From G965220825 sp965220825 (GTDB lineage: Bacteria > Pseudomonadota > Alphaproteobacteria > UBA828), in the NCBI GenBank assembly GCA_965220825.1, contig OZ244839.1, positions 2,666,001-2,730,000 on the forward strand: 64,000 nt of DNA, read 5' to 3'. The notes beneath the pieces are model-generated. The model saw only the letters and a program-made list of their open reading frames with translations, had not been told where the DNA came from and searched no databases. The position numbers and the translations under genes were made by a program. Positions 1 through 7,999 of the stretch are shown here, in pieces. The stretch's first letter is position 1; every line of letters begins with the position of its first letter.

Positions 1-2
1 CC

Positions 3-803
3 GAGGCATGCGCGCCGGCGCCGCTCCGGGGGCGGGTGGCCCGGCGCATGGCGCAGGCGGTCCACCCTCACCGGACGCGCTTCGTCACGCCCATGGCGGC
101 GGTTGCTGGCGCGGTGGCCGACGAGGTGCTGGCGGCGGCGGTTGCCGGGCGCCGGCTCTCGCGCGCCTATGTCAACAATGGCGGGGACATCGCGTTCCAT
201 TTCGCACCGGGCGAATCGCTCTCGGTCGGCGTGGTGCGGGACGAAAGCGCGCCCGGGCTCGATGCCGTTCTGGAGCTTCGTGCGGACCGGCCCTCGCGGG
301 GGCTCGCGACCTCGGGTTGGCGCGGACGTTCGCTTTCCCGCGGGATCGCGGATGCGGTTACCGTGCTCGCGCGGACGGCCGCCACGGCGGACGCCGCGGC
401 GACGCTCATCGCGAACGCGGTCGACTGGGACCATCCCGCCATCGAGCGGCGGCCCGCCTCGGCCCTTCGCGAGGAGAGCGATCTCGGCGACCGCCTTGTC
501 ACCGTCGCCGTGCCGCCGCTGCCGAAAGAGGCCGTCGCCGGGGCGCTGGAGGCGGGGCTTGCGGAAGCGCGGGCGATGAAGCGGCGCGGGCTTGTCGAGG
601 CCGTCTTCCTCGCGCTCCAGGGGCGGACGCGCGCCGTGGCGCCGGAGGATCGCCCCGGTCAGCCTCCCGCTGCGGACGACGCGCCGGCGGAAGCCGCCTT
701 TGCCAGACGGTCGAAGGCCGCCAGCCTGTCCAGAAGGGCGGGGAGCTCGGCGAGCGGGACCATGTTGGGGCCGTCGGAGGGTGCGCGGTCCGGCTCGGGG
801 TGA
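3..803 (+). CDS. UPF0280 family protein (5' end outside window)
   Basis: Reading phase is open from base 3, so the true start lies upstream and this is a C-terminal fragment. It resembles UPF0280, a family related in fold to the ApbE flavin transferases. Visible signatures are the VARRM region, the stretch FVTPMAAVAGAVADE, then YVNNGGDIAFH, then GLATSGWRGRS and a TLIANAVD block. No biochemical role is established for this family. The conserved part ends near LALQG (about base 620). The remaining 55 or so codons are low-complexity and run antisense into the 3' end of kdsA, overlapping it by 145 bases. The natural stop may therefore have been lost, or the tail may be real but family-atypical. 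Family assignment is by recognition of motifs; function is not inferred. Confidence 0.75.
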   Translation, partial: EACAPAPLRGRVARRMAQAVHPHRTRFVTPMAAVAGAVADEVLAAAVAGRRLSRAYVNNGGDIAFHFAPGESLSVGVVRDESAPGLDAVLELRADRPSRGLATSGWRGRSLSRGIADAVTVLARTAATADAAATLIANAVDWDHPAIERRPASALREESDLGDRLVTVAVPPLPKEAVAGALEAGLAEARAMKRRGLVEAVFLALQGRTRAVAPEDRPGQPPAADDAPAEAAFARRSKAASLSRRAGSSASGTMLGPSEGARSGSG

Positions 804-1537
804 GTCTCCATGAAAATGGCGGCGATACCCACGGCGACGGCTGCGCGGGCCAGCACCGGCACGAACTCCCGCTGCCCGCCGCTGGTGGCGCCCTGGCCGC
901 CGGGCTGCTGCACCGAATGGGTCGCATCGAACACCACCGGGCAGCCGGTCCGGGCGAGGATCGGCAAACTCCGCATGTCGGAGACCAGCGTGTTGTAGCC
1001 GAAGCTTGCGCCGCGCTCGCAGACCAGCGCGTTGCGGTTGCCGGCGCTTTCGATCTTCGCCACCACGTTCGCCATGTCCCAGGGCGCGAGGAACTGCCCC
1101 TTCTTGACGTTGACGGGCCGGCCCGTCGCCGCCGCAGCGAGCAGCAGATCGGTCTGGCGGCACAGGAAGGCGGGGATCTGCAGCACGTCGACGGCCTCCG
1201 CCACAGGCGCGCAGTGCGCGGGCAGATGCACGTCGGTCAGCACCGGACAGCCATGGGCTTCGCGCACCGCCTCCAATATGCGCAGCCCCTCGTCCATGCC
1301 GACGCCCCTGGGGCTTGCGGCGGACGTGCGGTTCGCCTTGTCGAACGAGCTCTTGTAGATCAGCGGGATTCCGCGCGCCGCCGTCATGGCGACGAGGCTC
1401 TCCGCGACGCCGAGCGCATGGTCCCGTCCTTCGATGGCGCAGGGCCCGGCGATCAGCGCGAGCGGCAGATCGTTTCCCACCTCGAACCCGCCGATGGGAA
1501 CGCGGCGTCCGCCGTCTGCGCTGGGGCCGGGTGCCAT
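659..1537 (-). CDS. kdsA: 3-deoxy-8-phosphooctulonate synthase (KDO-8-phosphate synthase)
   Basis: Condenses phosphoenolpyruvate with arabinose 5-phosphate to make KDO-8-phosphate, the precursor of the lipopolysaccharide inner core, in the cytoplasm. The 292-residue protein carries the family blocks LIAGPCAIE near residue 25, YKSSFDKANRTS, PVLTDVHLP, the VNVKKGQFLAPWDM block, FDATHSVQQPGG and METHPEPDRAPSDGPNM. Length is normal for the family (about 280 residues). The ATG at 1537 is chosen because it lies 7 bases after the pyrG stop; the upstream extension of the frame would run into pyrG. It is the last gene of the leftward tpiA-secG-pyrG-kdsA run, so transcription is probably shared. Presence of KDO synthesis implies a Gram-negative outer membrane with LPS. 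Confidence 0.96.
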   Translation of the reverse strand: MAPGPSADGGRRVPIGGFEVGNDLPLALIAGPCAIEGRDHALGVAESLVAMTAARGIPLIYKSSFDKANRTSAASPRGVGMDEGLRILEAVREAHGCPVLTDVHLPAHCAPVAEAVDVLQIPAFLCRQTDLLLAAAATGRPVNVKKGQFLAPWDMANVVAKIESAGNRNALVCERGASFGYNTLVSDMRSLPILARTGCPVVFDATHSVQQPGGQGATSGGQREFVPVLARAAVAVGIAAIFMETHPEPDRAPSDGPNMVPLAELPALLDRLAAFDRLAKAASAGASSAAGG

Positions 1538-1544
1538 GGGGCGT

Positions 1545-3161
1545 TCAGACCAGGCGGCTCTGCCTGACCGCCGCTTCGATGAAGGAAGAGAAGAGCGGAT
1601 GGGGCGCAAAGGGGCGGGACTTCATCTCCGGGTGGAACTGGACTCCGACGAACCAGGGGTGGTCCGCGCGCTCCACGATCTCGGGCAGCTCGCCGTCCGG
1701 CGAGAGCGCGGCGAAGCGCAGCCCGGCGTCGGCCAGTGCGCGCCGGTAGGCGATGTTAACCTCGTAGCGGTGGCGGTGGCGCTCGCTGATGCGGGCATGG
1801 CCGTAGATGGCCCGTGTCCGGCTGTCGTCCTCCAGGATCGCCTCGTGGGCGCCGAGACGCATGGTGCCGCCGAGGTCGTCGTCGGCATTGCGCCGTACGG
1901 TGCGCCCCTCGCGGCTCCATTCCGTCATCAGCCCGACCACCGGCTCGGGGCAGTCGCCGAACTCGGTGGAGCCCGCGCCGGCGATTCCGGCGACATTGCG
2001 CGCGGTCTCGATCACCGCGAGCTGCATCCCGAAGCAGATGCCGAAATAGGGCACGCCATGGCCTCTGGCATAGGTCACCGCGGCGATCTTGCCGGCCGCG
2101 CCGCGCTCGCCGAAGCCGCCAGGCACCAGGATGCCGTGGGCCGGGCGCAGCGCCTCGGGTTCGAACCCTTCAGCCTCGATCCACTTGGTGTTCACCCGGA
2201 CATTGTTGGCGATTCCGCCGTGGTGGAGCGCCTCGAGGAGCGATTTGTAGGCATCGGGGAGCCCGGTATATTTCCCCACCACGGCGATCACGACCTCGCC
2301 TTCAGGGGCGCGGGTAGAGCGCACGATGCGCTGCCAGCCGGAGAGGTCCGGCGCGGGCTCCTCGGGCAGGCCGAAATGCCGCAGAACCCGGTTGTCGTAG
2401 CCCTGCTCGTGGTAACGGATGGGGACCTCGTAGATCGTCTCCACGTCGGTCGCGGGGATCACGCAGTCCTCCCGCACATTGCAGAAGAGGGCGATCTTAC
2501 GCCGCTCCGCCGCGGGGAGTTCCTGTTCGGCGCGGCAGAGCAGCAGGTCGGGCGTGATCCCGATACTCCGCAACTCCTTCACCGAATGCTGGGTGGGCTT
2601 GGTCTTCAATTCGCCGGCCGAGGGGATATAGGGCACGAGGGTGAGGTGGATGAACATGGTCCTGTCCCGCCCCGCCTCATAGGCGAACTGGCGGATGGAT
2701 TCGTAGAACGGCAGGCCTTCGATGTCGCCGACGGTGCCGCCGATCTCCACCAGAACGAAGTCGGCGTCGCCCGCATCCCTCGCGATGGCTTCCTTGATGG
2801 CGTCCGTGACATGGGGGATCACCTGCACCGTGCCGCCGAGATAGTCTCCGCGCCGCTCGCGGGCGATCACCGACTGATATATCTGCCCCGCGGTGATGCT
2901 GTCGCTGCGCCGCGACGGCACGCCGGTGAAGCGTTCATAGTGGCCAAGGTCCAGATCGGTCTCGGCACCGTCGTCGGTGACATAGACCTCGCCGTGCTGG
3001 AACGGGCTCATGGTGCCCGGGTCCACGTTGAGATAGGGGTCGAGCTTGCGCAGCCGGACCCGATAGCCCCGAGCCTGGAGCAGCGCGCCGAGCGCCGCCG
3101 ACGAAAGACCCTTGCCGAGGGAGGAGACCACGCCGCCGGTTACGAAGATGTACCGCGTCAT
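1545..3161 (-). CDS. pyrG: CTP synthase (glutamine-hydrolysing)
   Basis: Makes CTP from UTP, ATP and glutamine. The 538-residue length is standard. The N-terminal synthetase domain starts YIFVTGGVVSSLGKG with its nucleotide-binding loop, followed by DPYLNVDPGTMSPFQHGEV and the GGTVGDIE block. The C-terminal class I glutamine amidotransferase domain shows the PGGFG oxyanion region, the nucleophile in GICFGMQ, and the catalytic HPE in VQFHPEMKSRP. The ATG at 3161 is the obvious start. It sits between secG (55-base gap holding a hairpin) and kdsA (7-base gap), the usual alphaproteobacterial order. All catalytic features appear intact. Confidence 0.98.
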   Translation of the reverse strand: MTRYIFVTGGVVSSLGKGLSSAALGALLQARGYRVRLRKLDPYLNVDPGTMSPFQHGEVYVTDDGAETDLDLGHYERFTGVPSRRSDSITAGQIYQSVIARERRGDYLGGTVQVIPHVTDAIKEAIARDAGDADFVLVEIGGTVGDIEGLPFYESIRQFAYEAGRDRTMFIHLTLVPYIPSAGELKTKPTQHSVKELRSIGITPDLLLCRAEQELPAAERRKIALFCNVREDCVIPATDVETIYEVPIRYHEQGYDNRVLRHFGLPEEPAPDLSGWQRIVRSTRAPEGEVVIAVVGKYTGLPDAYKSLLEALHHGGIANNVRVNTKWIEAEGFEPEALRPAHGILVPGGFGERGAAGKIAAVTYARGHGVPYFGICFGMQLAVIETARNVAGIAGAGSTEFGDCPEPVVGLMTEWSREGRTVRRNADDDLGGTMRLGAHEAILEDDSRTRAIYGHARISERHRHRYEVNIAYRRALADAGLRFAALSPDGELPEIVERADHPWFVGVQFHPEMKSRPFAPHPLFSSFIEAAVRQSRLV

Positions 3162-3183
3162 GGACCCTTATGTTAGTGCGTTT

Positions 3184-3206
3184 CGGCGCGATGGGAAATC
3201 GCGCCG
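3184..3206. terminator. Hairpin in the secG-pyrG intergenic gap
   Basis: A perfect inverted repeat with 9-base arms (CGGCGCGAT / ATCGCGCCG) and a 5-base loop lies between the secG stop and the pyrG start, about 22 bases before pyrG. No run of T follows it on the minus strand, so it is not a standard intrinsic terminator. It could act as a processing or stability element, or reduce read-through into pyrG. Only the structure is seen; function is inference. Confidence 0.4.
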
Positions 3207-3216
3207 TTTGCGCGCC

Positions 3217-3594
3217 TCATTCGGCGCGGGGGACGATGGAACCTTCGCCTTCCATCTCAAGAGGTTCCAGGTCGGCAGGCAGCTCCATCTCGCCGGGCAG
3301 CGCGAGGGGCTCCGTGCTCTCGAGCGCGGGCGCGTCGTCGGCCGTCGCATCAAGCACCGATTCGCTCTCGCTCCAGCTTCCCGAGAGCACGGCGAGGACC
3401 AGGCTCAATATCATGAAGAGCGCGCCCAGTACGGCGGTGGTACGGGTAAGCAGGTTGGCGGTGCCGCGGGCGGAGAACATCGCGCTCGGGCCGCCGCCGA
3501 TGCCGAGCGCGCCGCCCTCGCTTCGCTGGAGCAGCACGATGCCGATCATCGCGACGGCGATGACGATCAGGATAACGAGCAGAATGGTTTCCAC
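3217..3594 (-). CDS. secG: Protein translocase subunit SecG
   Basis: Small inner-membrane partner of SecYE that assists protein export. The 125-residue product starts at a GTG at 3594 (VETILLVILIVIAVAMIGIV), giving the first membrane helix, then the family loop LLQRSEGGALGIGGG, a second helix (AVLGALFMILSLVLAVLSG) and an acidic C-terminal tail of about 45 residues. The long tail with Glu/Asp/Leu is typical of alphaproteobacterial SecG. The open frame extends further upstream only by running antisense-like through tpiA, so the GTG 13 bases after the tpiA stop is preferred. It lies in the tpiA-secG-pyrG operon order. Confidence 0.93.
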   Translation of the reverse strand: METILLVILIVIAVAMIGIVLLQRSEGGALGIGGGPSAMFSARGTANLLTRTTAVLGALFMILSLVLAVLSGSWSESESVLDATADDAPALESTEPLALPGEMELPADLEPLEMEGEGSIVPRAE

Positions 3595-3607
3595 GAGCGG
3601 TTCCTGC

Positions 3608-4384
3608 TTACCCCGTTCCGGCGCATGCCCGACAGATTGCCGCGAATTCCTCGGCCGAGAGACTCGCGCCGCCCACCAGCAGCCCGTCCACACCCGGCAC
3701 CGCCGCGATGGTGCCGGCATTGGCGGCCTTGACGGAGCCGCCATATAGCACGCGGAGCCCGTCGCCGCTTCCCGAAAATCGCAGATCCCAGGAATCGCGG
3801 ACCTGTCGGTGCGCGGCCTCGATCTCGCCCGCCGCGGGCGTGCGCCCGGTCCCGATGGCCCACAGAGGCTCATAGGCGATGGCGGTGTTGCAGGCGGTGG
3901 CGCCGTCGGGCGTCGACGCCGCCACCTGCCGGCCGACGGCCTCGAGTGCATGGCCCGCGGCCCGTTCGGCAGCGCTTTCGCCGACGCAGACGATGGCGAC
4001 GAGCCCTGCGGCGTGGGCTGCGGCGGCCTTGCGGGCGACCGTTTCATCCTTCTCGCCATGGGCCGCGCGGCGCTCCGAATGGCCGCAGATCGCATAGGCG
4101 CAGCCGGCGTCCGCCAGCAGCGGCGCGCTGATGTCTCCGGTGTGGGCGCCCTCGGGCATCGGGTGGCAGTCCTGCCCGCCGAGGGCGATTCCGGCGTCGG
4201 TCAGAGTCTGCCCCATGGCCGCGAGGAGTGTCGCCGGCGGGCAGACGACGATGTCGGCCTCGCATGGCGCGGCGCGGTGCTCCCCGGCCAGGGCCAGCGC
4301 ATAGGCGCGGGCGCGCTCGAGGGCGCCGTGCATCTTCCAGTTGGCGACGACGAGTGCGCGGGGGCGTTCGGAGGCAGAAGGCAC
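3608..4384 (-). CDS. tpiA: Triose-phosphate isomerase
   Basis: Interconverts dihydroxyacetone phosphate and glyceraldehyde 3-phosphate. The 258-residue protein has the substrate-binding NWKMHG (Asn15, Lys17), the electrophilic histidine in CGHSERR (His102), the catalytic glutamate in AYEPLWAIGTG (Glu172) and the phosphate-binding YGGSVKAAN near the end. The GTG at 4384 is chosen because it gives the usual N-terminus (about 14 residues before NWK) and has a purine-rich GAGAG upstream. The next gene upstream, a HyuA-like protein, ends 28 bases away, so tpiA may be co-transcribed with it, which is not its usual neighbour. Confidence 0.96.
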   Translation of the reverse strand: MPSASERPRALVVANWKMHGALERARAYALALAGEHRAAPCEADIVVCPPATLLAAMGQTLTDAGIALGGQDCHPMPEGAHTGDISAPLLADAGCAYAICGHSERRAAHGEKDETVARKAAAAHAAGLVAIVCVGESAAERAAGHALEAVGRQVAASTPDGATACNTAIAYEPLWAIGTGRTPAAGEIEAAHRQVRDSWDLRFSGSGDGLRVLYGGSVKAANAGTIAAVPGVDGLLVGGASLSAEEFAAICRACAGTG

Positions 4385-4412
4385 GGGTGGCTCTCTCGGG
4401 TTTCGGCGGGCG

Positions 4413-6521
4413 TCAGGCGGCGCCCGGCGCGATCTCGAAATTGCCGTAGGCATCCACGGCGAGGCTCTGCCCGGGATGAACCACCACCGTGGTGACCTCG
4501 GTATCGATGGCGGCCGGGCCTTCGATCCGGTTGCCGGGCCGCAGGCGGGCGCCGTCGAAGATGGGAGTCTCCGCCCGGCGGCCCCATTCGGACCAGTAGA
4601 TCCCGCGTGGCGCCCGCCGGGCATCCGCCGGCGGCGACGCGCCCTCGTCGCGGCGGGCGGAGAGCCGGGGTTTGCGGGTCTCGCCGGAGGCGCGGCAGCG
4701 GAAGGTGACGATCTCGAGCTGGGCGCCCGGCAGCGCCGAGCCTTTGCCGTAGAGCGCCTCGTAGCGCTGGCGGAACTCGCCGTGAAGCCTGTCGAGGAAG
4801 CGCGCGGCGTCGGTCTCGCCGCCGAGCTCCACCTCCACCTCGTTGATCTGGCCCTTGTGGCGCATGTCGACGGTGAAGCGGAAGCGCCGGTCGGCGGCCG
4901 GCACGTCGTCGGCCGCGAGGTCCGACTCCCCTTGCGCCTTGAGATCCTCGAGAATCGTCCTGATCGGTTCTGCCGCGAAGGGGGAGCGCTGGATGTTGAC
5001 CCGCTCATAGACATGGAGCAGGTCGGCCGCGGCCGCGCCGAACGCGCACCAGACGGATGCGCTCTCCCGCTGGGGCACGATCACCTTGGAGACGCCGAGT
5101 TCGCGCGCGAACACGCCGGCATGCACGGGGCCCGCGCCACCGAAGGCGAACAGCACGAAGTCGCGCGGGTCGTGGCCCTTCTGGATGGTGGTCTTGCGGA
5201 TCAGGTCCGCCATTTGGAACTCCACGATACGCGCGATGCCGTCCGCCGTTTCGTCGACGCCGAGGCCGGCTTGCGCGCCGAGCGCGGCGAGCGTTTCGGC
5301 CGCCGCGTCCCGGTCCAACCGGATCGTTCCGCCCGCGAAGTTCTCCGGGTCCAGATAGCCGAGCACCAGGTCCGCGTCCGTCACGGTGGGGACCGTCCCA
5401 CCCCGCCCGTAGCACACCGGGCCCGGGTCCGCGCCCGCGCTCTCGGGCCCCACCCGGAAGGTCCCCGTGGTCTCGTCGATGCGCGCCATGCTGCCGCCGC
5501 CCGCGCCGATGGCCTGGATATCCACCTTGGAGAGGTAATATTCGTACTGATGCACCAGGCTTCGATAGGAAAAGGCGGGCGCGCCGCCATGGATCACGCC
5601 GACATCGAAGGACGTCCCGCCCATGTCGGTGGTGATCACGTTCTCGTGGCCCATGGCGGCGGCCGCGTAGCTCGACCCGGTAACGCCCGAGACGGGGCCT
5701 GAATCGAGCGTGAGCAGCGGCGCCTCCATGGCCTTGGAGACGGGGATCGTCCCGCCGGCGCATTGGGTGATCTGCAGCGGATGGCGGTAGCCGAGGGTCT
5801 TGGTGCGCGCGTCCAGGTCCGCGAGATAGCCGGTGACCAGCGGGCCGATATAGGCGTTGAGGGCCACCGCGGCGGTGCGCTCATATTCGCCCCATTTCGG
5901 CACCAGATCGGACGAACAGGTGACGAAGAGATCCGGTGCGATCTCGCGCACCATGGCCTGCACCCGCTGCTCGTGGGCCGGTGCGAGGAACGACCACAGG
6001 AAGCAGATGGCGAGCGCGTCCGCGCCTTCCGCCACGAGCCGGCGGATCGCGCGCTCGGCTTCCGCTTCGTTCAATTCAACCACCACCCGGCCGAAGCAAT
6101 CGACGCGCTCGGAGACGCCTTCGATGAGATATTTGGGCACGATGGGGTCGGGCTTGCTGCTTTCGGGGATGTGGACCACGCGGCGGATGTCTCGTCCGGT
6201 GAGGCCGCGGGAGCCCCGCATGATATGGATCACGTCATTGTGGCCCTTGGTGGTGATCAGGCCCACCTTGACGCCCTTTTTCTGGATGATCGCATTGGTG
6301 CCCACTGTGGTGCCGTGGGCCAGCATGGCGGTCCGCCGGAGAAGGGTCTCCAGCGGCAGGTCGAGCTTGCCGGCGACGATCTCGAGCGCCGCGATCAGGC
6401 CGTCGGCGAAGTTGGCGGGCGTGGACGGCGCCTTGCCGGTGACGACGCGGCCCTCCTCGTCCACCGCCACGCAATCGGTGAAGGTTCCGCCGATATCGAT
6501 GCCGCAGAGATAGGCGCTCAT
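4413..6521 (-). CDS. Hydantoinase/oxoprolinase family protein, HyuA type (orphan)
   Basis: A 702-residue member of the hydantoinase A/oxoprolinase family, ATP-dependent enzymes that open cyclic amides or carboxylate ketones. It shows the ASKHA-type phosphate loop GIDIGGTFTD at the N-terminus, HGTTVGTNA, the TLDSGPVSGV and TDMGGTSFDVG blocks, GAGGGSMARID and FGGAGPVHA. Length is typical. There is no hyuB partner adjacent; the only partner is a cyclase-family gene 25 bases upstream. Substrate cannot be told from sequence. The gene abuts tpiA, so it appears to have been placed at the head of a housekeeping operon. A second HyuA with its HyuB is encoded at 27-31 kb. Confidence 0.88.
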   Translation of the reverse strand: MSAYLCGIDIGGTFTDCVAVDEEGRVVTGKAPSTPANFADGLIAALEIVAGKLDLPLETLLRRTAMLAHGTTVGTNAIIQKKGVKVGLITTKGHNDVIHIMRGSRGLTGRDIRRVVHIPESSKPDPIVPKYLIEGVSERVDCFGRVVVELNEAEAERAIRRLVAEGADALAICFLWSFLAPAHEQRVQAMVREIAPDLFVTCSSDLVPKWGEYERTAAVALNAYIGPLVTGYLADLDARTKTLGYRHPLQITQCAGGTIPVSKAMEAPLLTLDSGPVSGVTGSSYAAAAMGHENVITTDMGGTSFDVGVIHGGAPAFSYRSLVHQYEYYLSKVDIQAIGAGGGSMARIDETTGTFRVGPESAGADPGPVCYGRGGTVPTVTDADLVLGYLDPENFAGGTIRLDRDAAAETLAALGAQAGLGVDETADGIARIVEFQMADLIRKTTIQKGHDPRDFVLFAFGGAGPVHAGVFARELGVSKVIVPQRESASVWCAFGAAAADLLHVYERVNIQRSPFAAEPIRTILEDLKAQGESDLAADDVPAADRRFRFTVDMRHKGQINEVEVELGGETDAARFLDRLHGEFRQRYEALYGKGSALPGAQLEIVTFRCRASGETRKPRLSARRDEGASPPADARRAPRGIYWSEWGRRAETPIFDGARLRPGNRIEGPAAIDTEVTTVVVHPGQSLAVDAYGNFEIAPGAA

Positions 6522-6546
6522 GACGGGGTCTCGCGAGACGCGGCGT

Positions 6547-7326
6547 TCAATCGAAGAGCGCCACGGCGCGAGTCCAGCCGCCGGAGGCGGCCTTTATCTT
6601 GCAGGGGAAGCACGCGACGGTGAAGCCGAAGGGCGGCAGCTCCTCCAGGTGGCGGAGCTTTTCCATGTGGCAATAGGGCGTGTCGATGCCCGCATAATGT
6701 CCTTCCCAGACGATCCGGGGATCGCGGGTCTTGAGCCAGCGCTCGCGGGTCTTGGAGAAGGGTGCATCCCAACTCCAGCCGTCGATGCCGGTGACGCGGA
6801 CGCCCCGGTCGGTGAGGTAGCGGGTCCCCTCCCGCCCCACGCCGCAGCCGCTGTGGAGATAGTCGTCGTAACCATAGCGCTCGCCGGCGCGGGTGTTCAC
6901 CAGCACGATGTCCATGGGCTGAAGCTCGTAGCCTATGCGCCGCAGCTCGGCCTCGATGTCGTCCGGCGTCGCCACATGGCCGTCCTCGAGATGGCGGAAG
7001 TCCAGCTTGACGCCGGGCCGAAAGTACCAATCGAGGGGCATCTCGTCGATGGTGGGCATGCGGTTGCCCTTGGAATCGCGCGAGTTGTAGTGATAGGGCG
7101 CGTCCACATGGGTGCCGTTATGGGTCGCGAGTTCGATGAACTCGATGGCCCAGCCCTCGCCGCCCGGCAGGTCCTCCTCCTTGAGGCCGGGGAAAAGCTC
7201 GCACATGAGCTTGGCGTTTTCCTTGCCCGTCACATAGCGGATGGAGGGCCGCATGAAGTCCGGGTCCACGACCGTTTCGTTGTCCAGCGGCTGGGATATG
7301 TCGACGATCTTCGAGGGCAGTTTCAT
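6547..7326 (-). CDS. Cyclase family protein (metal-dependent hydrolase, kynurenine formamidase-like fold)
   Basis: A 259-residue member of the PF04199 cyclase family, which includes kynurenine formamidase and isatin hydrolase. The diagnostic metal-binding motif HGTHVDAPYH is present near residue 90, together with a mid-protein VNTRAGERYG block and a C-terminal HLEELPPFGFTV region. The annotated start is the ATG at 7326; a GTG one codon earlier is possible. Its stop lies 25 bases before the HyuA-like gene, so the two probably form a transcription unit. A plausible but unproven idea is that it hydrolyses a cyclic amide or lactam processed together with HyuA. It is not diagnostic of tryptophan catabolism here, because no kynureninase is nearby. 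Confidence 0.88.
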   Translation of the reverse strand: MKLPSKIVDISQPLDNETVVDPDFMRPSIRYVTGKENAKLMCELFPGLKEEDLPGGEGWAIEFIELATHNGTHVDAPYHYNSRDSKGNRMPTIDEMPLDWYFRPGVKLDFRHLEDGHVATPDDIEAELRRIGYELQPMDIVLVNTRAGERYGYDDYLHSGCGVGREGTRYLTDRGVRVTGIDGWSWDAPFSKTRERWLKTRDPRIVWEGHYAGIDTPYCHMEKLRHLEELPPFGFTVACFPCKIKAASGGWTRAVALFD

Positions 7327-7441
7327 CACGGCGTCTCCCGGTGGGCAGGAGCGGTCTTGTGCCCGACGGCCGCGCGCGAGTCGAGGGCGGAGGCGGGCGG
7401 AACGGTGGCGCGGGCCCGCATTTCGGCGCTAGACTAAGGCC

Positions 7442-7666
7442 ATGTCGCTGCTGCACAACCTCTTCTGGTCTCTGGCGCGCCGCGCCGCGGCGGACCCGCG
7501 CATGCAGAAGAAGGCGGGCCGGGCGCTGCGCGCGGTGGACCGGGGGATGGATAAGGGGGCGGACGAGTTCGCCGGCATCGTCACCGCACGCGACCCCGCG
7601 CGGGAGGCCGGGCGGCGGCTCGGCAGGTTCTTTTCCGGGAGCGAGCCGCCCAAGTCCGGGCGGTAG
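7442..7666 (+). CDS. Small conserved-looking protein of unknown function
   Basis: A 74-residue basic protein starting MSLLHNLFWSLARRAAAD, rich in Arg, Lys and Ala, without a signal peptide or clear membrane helix. The start at 7442 is the only ATG in a sensible position. It is divergent from the cyclase gene and convergent with the tRNA-Leu pair. Codon use looks like genuine coding for this genome, but I do not recognise a named family, so function is left open. Confidence 0.6.
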   Translation: MSLLHNLFWSLARRAAADPRMQKKAGRALRAVDRGMDKGADEFAGIVTARDPAREAGRRLGRFFSGSEPPKSGR

Positions 7667-7670
7667 CGGC

Positions 7671-7687
7671 CCCGCCGGCGCGGCGGG
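7671..7687. terminator. GC palindrome between converging transcription units
   Basis: Perfect 7-base arms (CCCGCCG / CGGCGGG) with a 3-base loop lie between the stop of the small protein and the 3' end of the tRNA-Leu(CAG) gene. No T-run follows on either strand. It may help end or stabilise transcripts from either direction; this is inference from position only. Confidence 0.3.
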
Positions 7688-7688
7688 C

Positions 7689-7775
<87 letters not shown>

Positions 7776-7785
7776 TCGCGCGGGA

Positions 7786-7872
7786 TGGTGCGGCTGAGAG
7801 GACTTGAACCTCCACGGGGTTTCCCCCACAGCGCCCTCAACGCTGCGCGTCTACCAGTTCCGCCACAGCCGC
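7786..7872 (-). tRNA. tRNA-Leu (anticodon GAG)
   Basis: Minus-strand class II tRNA beginning GCGGCTGTGGCGGAACTGG. The anticodon stem CAGCG/CGCTG frames the loop TTGAGGG, giving anticodon GAG. The T-loop is GGTTCAAGTCC, the acceptor stem GCGGCTG pairs with CAGCCGC, and CCA is encoded. It is the upstream member of a tandem pair with the CAG isoacceptor. Confidence 0.96.
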
Positions 7873-7999
7873 GCCGAGGCCGGCAAGAGACAAGGGAAGC
7901 GCGGCCTTGTCAAGCCGCCCGCCTTTCCTCCTGCCTGTTGCGCCTCGGCGACGTGCACGCGACACTCGGCCGGTATAACGGACAGGAGGACGCAGCGTC

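Noticed and set aside
1386..3176. A 596-codon + strand frame antisense to pyrG
   Set aside because: It mirrors the well-conserved pyrG gene and has no motifs of its own.
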